Below, in pieces: positions 4,422 to 6,638 of a stretch of DNA of 6,638 nt. A model generated the notes under the pieces. The model was not told where the DNA came from, did no database searches, and worked only from the letters and a program-made list of their open reading frames with translations. This DNA is from Methanosarcina sp. (GTDB lineage Archaea > Halobacteriota > Methanosarcinia > Methanosarcinales > Methanosarcinaceae), in assembly GCA_013330315.1 (NCBI GenBank), contig DUIO01000291.1, forward strand, positions 278-6,915, in the 5' to 3' direction. The stretch's first letter is position 1; each line of letters begins with the position of its first letter. A program made the translations under genes and the position numbers.

Positions 4422-5204
4422 ATGGTTGATTTCGTTGGTGAATTATTGCTCCCTGTATTAATAGTTGTAATATTAATACTCTCACAATCAATAAAAATGG
4501 TTAATGAATATGAACGTGTAGTTATTTTTAGGCTCGGCCGCCTTAGTGGGGTAAAAGGACCGGGTATCTTTTTGATCATTCCTGTTATTGATAGAGCTAT
4601 AAAAATTGACCTGAGAGTCGTTGCAATAGACGTCCCCAAACAGGCAGTTATTACACGGGATAACGTCACGGTTGAAGTGGATGCCGTTGTCTATTATAAG
4701 GTAGTGGAGCCAGGAGCTGCAATCACACAGGTAGAAAACTACATGTTTGCAACCTCAACCCTCTCACAGACAACACTCAGGGATGTGCTGGGCCAGATGG
4801 AACTTGACGAGCTGCTTTCGGAAAGAGAAAATATCAACAAGGATATCCAGGAATTGCTGGATGCCTATACCGATCCATGGGGGATCAAGGTTACAGGCGT
4901 AACTATCCGAGACGTATCCCTGCCTGAAACGATGAAAAGGGCAATTGCAAAGCAGGCTGAAGCCGAAAGAGAAAAGCGCGCCAGAATTATCCTTGCAGAA
5001 GGAGAATATCAGGCTGCTGAAAGGATGAAAGATGCTGCTAGCCTTTACCAGGGACTACCTACTGCTATCAAGCTAAGGGAACTTCAGACTCTTGCAGAAA
5101 TTGCCAGAGAAAGAAACCTTATCGTAGTTACACAGTCTCAGACCCTTGAAACTGGCAATATAGCTGCCCTTTCCCAGGCCATATCCGGAAAGAAAGAACA
5201 GTAA
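4422..5204 (+). CDS. Slipin (stomatin/prohibitin, SPFH-domain membrane protein)
   Basis: Slipins are membrane-anchored scaffold proteins that oligomerise through SPFH and coiled-coil regions; prokaryotic members are typically encoded beside an NfeD protease, as here. The 260-residue protein has one N-terminal membrane segment (about 7-22), then a SPFH domain (about 25-170) with hallmark stretches YERVVIFRLGR (30-40), GPGIFLIIPVID (46-57) and the R-x-V-x-ID-V-P-x-Q region (65-74). A charged helical segment (170-206, rich in A, E, K, R) is the expected coiled coil. The C-terminus (231-260) is mostly polar: after NLIVV it continues TQSQTLETGN, unlike the longer hydrophobic tail that the NfeD-family protease cuts in Pyrococcus horikoshii. 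The exact in vivo role is unknown; membrane protein quality control is the usual proposal. It is the first gene of the probable operon with nfeD, separated by 59 bases. Confidence 0.93.
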   Translation: MVDFVGELLLPVLIVVILILSQSIKMVNEYERVVIFRLGRLSGVKGPGIFLIIPVIDRAIKIDLRVVAIDVPKQAVITRDNVTVEVDAVVYYKVVEPGAAITQVENYMFATSTLSQTTLRDVLGQMELDELLSERENINKDIQELLDAYTDPWGIKVTGVTIRDVSLPETMKRAIAKQAEAEREKRARIILAEGEYQAAERMKDAASLYQGLPTAIKLRELQTLAEIARERNLIVVTQSQTLETGNIAALSQAISGKKEQ

Positions 5205-5234
5205 AAAGCAGATTAAAAAGCCGAGACCTTAACA

Positions 5235-5244
5235 CCTTTAAAGG
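5235..5244. other. 10-bp palindrome in the slipin-nfeD gap
   Basis: CCTTTAAAGG is a perfect palindrome lying between the slipin stop and the nfeD ribosome-binding site. It has no loop, so it cannot make a useful RNA hairpin on its own; a protein-binding site or chance is more likely. No strong terminator lies in this gap, which supports co-transcription. Confidence 0.3.
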
Positions 5245-5248
5245 CGAG

Positions 5249-5254
5249 AAAGGA
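5249..5254 (+). promoter_or_regulatory. Ribosome-binding site for nfeD
   Basis: AAAGGA sits nine bases before the ATG at 5264, a moderate match at good spacing that supports this start. Confidence 0.5.
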
Positions 5255-5263
5255 CCAGTAATT

Positions 5264-6565
5264 ATGCACACGAAACGGGTCTTCCATCACCTTGTTATTT
5301 TCTTCCTTTGTATCACTCTTACGGCAGTTTTTGCTCTTTCTGCAGAGTCAGCTCCTGAAAATAGAGTGCTTGTGCTGGAAATAGCGGAGGCTATCACCCC
5401 TGCTTCCGACAATTTGATAACTGACGCGATAGAAAGGGTTGAGAATGGGAATTATGAAGCTCTCGTAATTAGCCTGGACACTCCGGGCGGAGGACTGGAA
5501 GAGACTCAAATAATCATAAAAACGATCGAAAATACAACCGTTCCTGTAATCGGGTTTGTGCCTGAAAGTGGGAAAGCCTGGTCTGCAGGGACCCTCATCC
5601 TTATGGGAACAGATATTGCTGCGATGGCTCCTTTTACGGTTATAGGATCAGCACAGCCAGTACAGATGTCTGCAGAGGGGACAAAACCTATAGAGGACGA
5701 GAAAATTATAAATGCTCTCGTTAAATTTTCAGTTGAAACAGCAAGAAAGCACGGAAGAAACGAAACTTTTGCAGAAGAGGTAATTACCAAAAACCGAAAC
5801 CTGAACGATGAAGAAGCCCTGGAAGAAGGAGTGATCGAATTCAGAGCCTCTTCTATCTCGGATCTGCTGGCCCAGATTGACGGAGAAATAGTAAAAGGCA
5901 GAAGATTACAAACCGTAGATGCACAAATAGAGGATTACAACCCTCCTCTCCCCCTTTCCTTCCTCAGGCTTATTTCAAACCCGGTCCTTTCCTCTCTTCT
6001 CCTGACAATCGGACTTTACGGGATTATCTTCGGAATTTCAAACCCCGGAGCAGGAGCGGAGCTTTTCGGGATTATCGCAATCGTACTGGGACTTATAGGC
6101 ACAGGATTTGATATTAACATAGCAGCATTCTTCCTTATCCTTGTAGGAGTAGGACTTCTTGTTTTTGAACTCCAGTCTCCGGGATTCGGAATCTTCGGGC
6201 TTGCGGGTCTCATTAGCCTGATTATAGGCAGTCTCTTCCTCGTGCCGCTCGGAAGTGAAAATATCTATACCCCCGAGTTCAGGAGGTTATTGACCCTGAC
6301 AATTGTCACTCCAACAATAGTTTTCGGTCTCTTCCTTGTTTATGCAATATACAAAGTGGCCGAGACCAGAAAAAAGAAGCCTGTTATCGGAGATGTTATA
6401 GGAGATACTGCCCGAACCATAGATCCTATAAGCCCCGAGAAACATGGATTTGTCAGGTATAAAGGAGAATACTGGAAAGCCCGATCCGAAGAAGAAATAG
6501 GAGTCGATCAGGAAGTTGAAATTACTGGAAAAGAAAGAGAAATGCTCGTGGTAAAAAGAAAATGA
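5264..6565 (+). CDS. nfeD: NfeD-family membrane-bound serine protease (ClpP-like fold)
   Basis: This 433-residue protein is the long form of NfeD. It starts with a signal peptide or anchor (about 1-29), followed by a ClpP/crotonase-fold protease domain (about 33-215) exposed outside the membrane. Catalytic residues align by motif with the Pyrococcus horikoshii PH1510 Ser-Lys dyad: S107 in AWSAGT and K176 in EEVITKNRNL, with TPGGG at 73-77 as the oxyanion-side glycine loop. Four to five membrane segments follow (about 238-256, 265-282, 285-302, 308-327, 343-363), then a cytoplasmic OB-fold NfeD-C domain (about 374-433). In the family this protease cleaves the C-terminal region of the partner stomatin, and the slipin gene lies 59 bases upstream in the same direction. 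ATG at 5264 has a suitable ribosome-binding site and gives a complete signal sequence. No catalytic residue is missing, so activity is expected. Confidence 0.93.
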   Translation: MHTKRVFHHLVIFFLCITLTAVFALSAESAPENRVLVLEIAEAITPASDNLITDAIERVENGNYEALVISLDTPGGGLEETQIIIKTIENTTVPVIGFVPESGKAWSAGTLILMGTDIAAMAPFTVIGSAQPVQMSAEGTKPIEDEKIINALVKFSVETARKHGRNETFAEEVITKNRNLNDEEALEEGVIEFRASSISDLLAQIDGEIVKGRRLQTVDAQIEDYNPPLPLSFLRLISNPVLSSLLLTIGLYGIIFGISNPGAGAELFGIIAIVLGLIGTGFDINIAAFFLILVGVGLLVFELQSPGFGIFGLAGLISLIIGSLFLVPLGSENIYTPEFRRLLTLTIVTPTIVFGLFLVYAIYKVAETRKKKPVIGDVIGDTARTIDPISPEKHGFVRYKGEYWKARSEEEIGVDQEVEITGKEREMLVVKRK

Positions 6566-6638
6566 AAGAAAAAACATAAACTTTCTTTTCTGTTTACCTT
6601 TTATTATTAAAATTGATTTTTCTGAACTAATTTTTCTG
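6557..6638 (+). terminator. T-rich terminator region after nfeD
   Basis: AGAAAATGAAAG (6557-6568, overlapping the nfeD stop) can pair with CTTTCTTTTCT (6581-6591) with one bulged base, around a 12-base A-rich loop. T-rich sequence continues to the window edge, including ATTTTTCTG twice (6616-6624 and 6630-6638, 14-bp period). The A-T rich stem is weak; the T-runs are the more likely archaeal termination signal. The region may continue beyond the window. Confidence 0.5.

Overview
The window looks like chromosomal DNA of a methanogenic euryarchaeon, most likely Methanosarcina or a close relative. This rests on gene content (archaeal Nob1, a GfcR-type HTH-phosphoribosyltransferase, an archaea-specific RecJ-like DHH protein with DnaJ-type zinc fingers, a slipin/NfeD pair), archaeal TATA boxes, AT-rich long intergenic regions and oligo-T terminators. 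Genus is inferred from recognition; no search was run. No insertion sequence, CRISPR array, tRNA or rRNA was seen.

Layout: 1-98 holds two adjacent sets of 16-bp tandem repeats. 135-641 (+) is nob1, the nuclease that matures the 3' end of 16S rRNA. 807-1421 (+) is a gfcR-like regulator with its own probable promoter and a direct repeat near its predicted transcription start. 1422-1737 is a convergent intergenic region with terminator-like structures for both flanking genes. 1738-3870 (-) is a RecJ-like DHH phosphoesterase (zinc fingers, S1, OB fold, DHH/DHHA1). 3871-4421 is a long divergent region with promoter candidates for both sides, a small possible minus-strand ORF (3983-4153), a hairpin and an orphan TATA box. 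4422-5204 (+) slipin and 5264-6565 (+) NfeD-type membrane serine protease form a probable two-gene operon, followed by a T-rich terminator region running to the window edge.

How the genes work together: Nob1 (ribosome maturation), GfcR (sugar/carbon regulation by family) and the RecJ-like protein (nucleic acid processing) are separate housekeeping units. Slipin and NfeD are the only clear functional pair: a membrane scaffold with its cognate ClpP-fold protease, expected to act together in membrane protein quality control. Most of the window is ordinary core archaeal genome. The least explained parts are the non-coding ones: the 16-bp repeat blocks, the CAGGCAGTA direct repeat before gfcR, the 18-bp phased oligo-T terminator, and the 3883-4421 region with its possible small gene or unannotated transcript.
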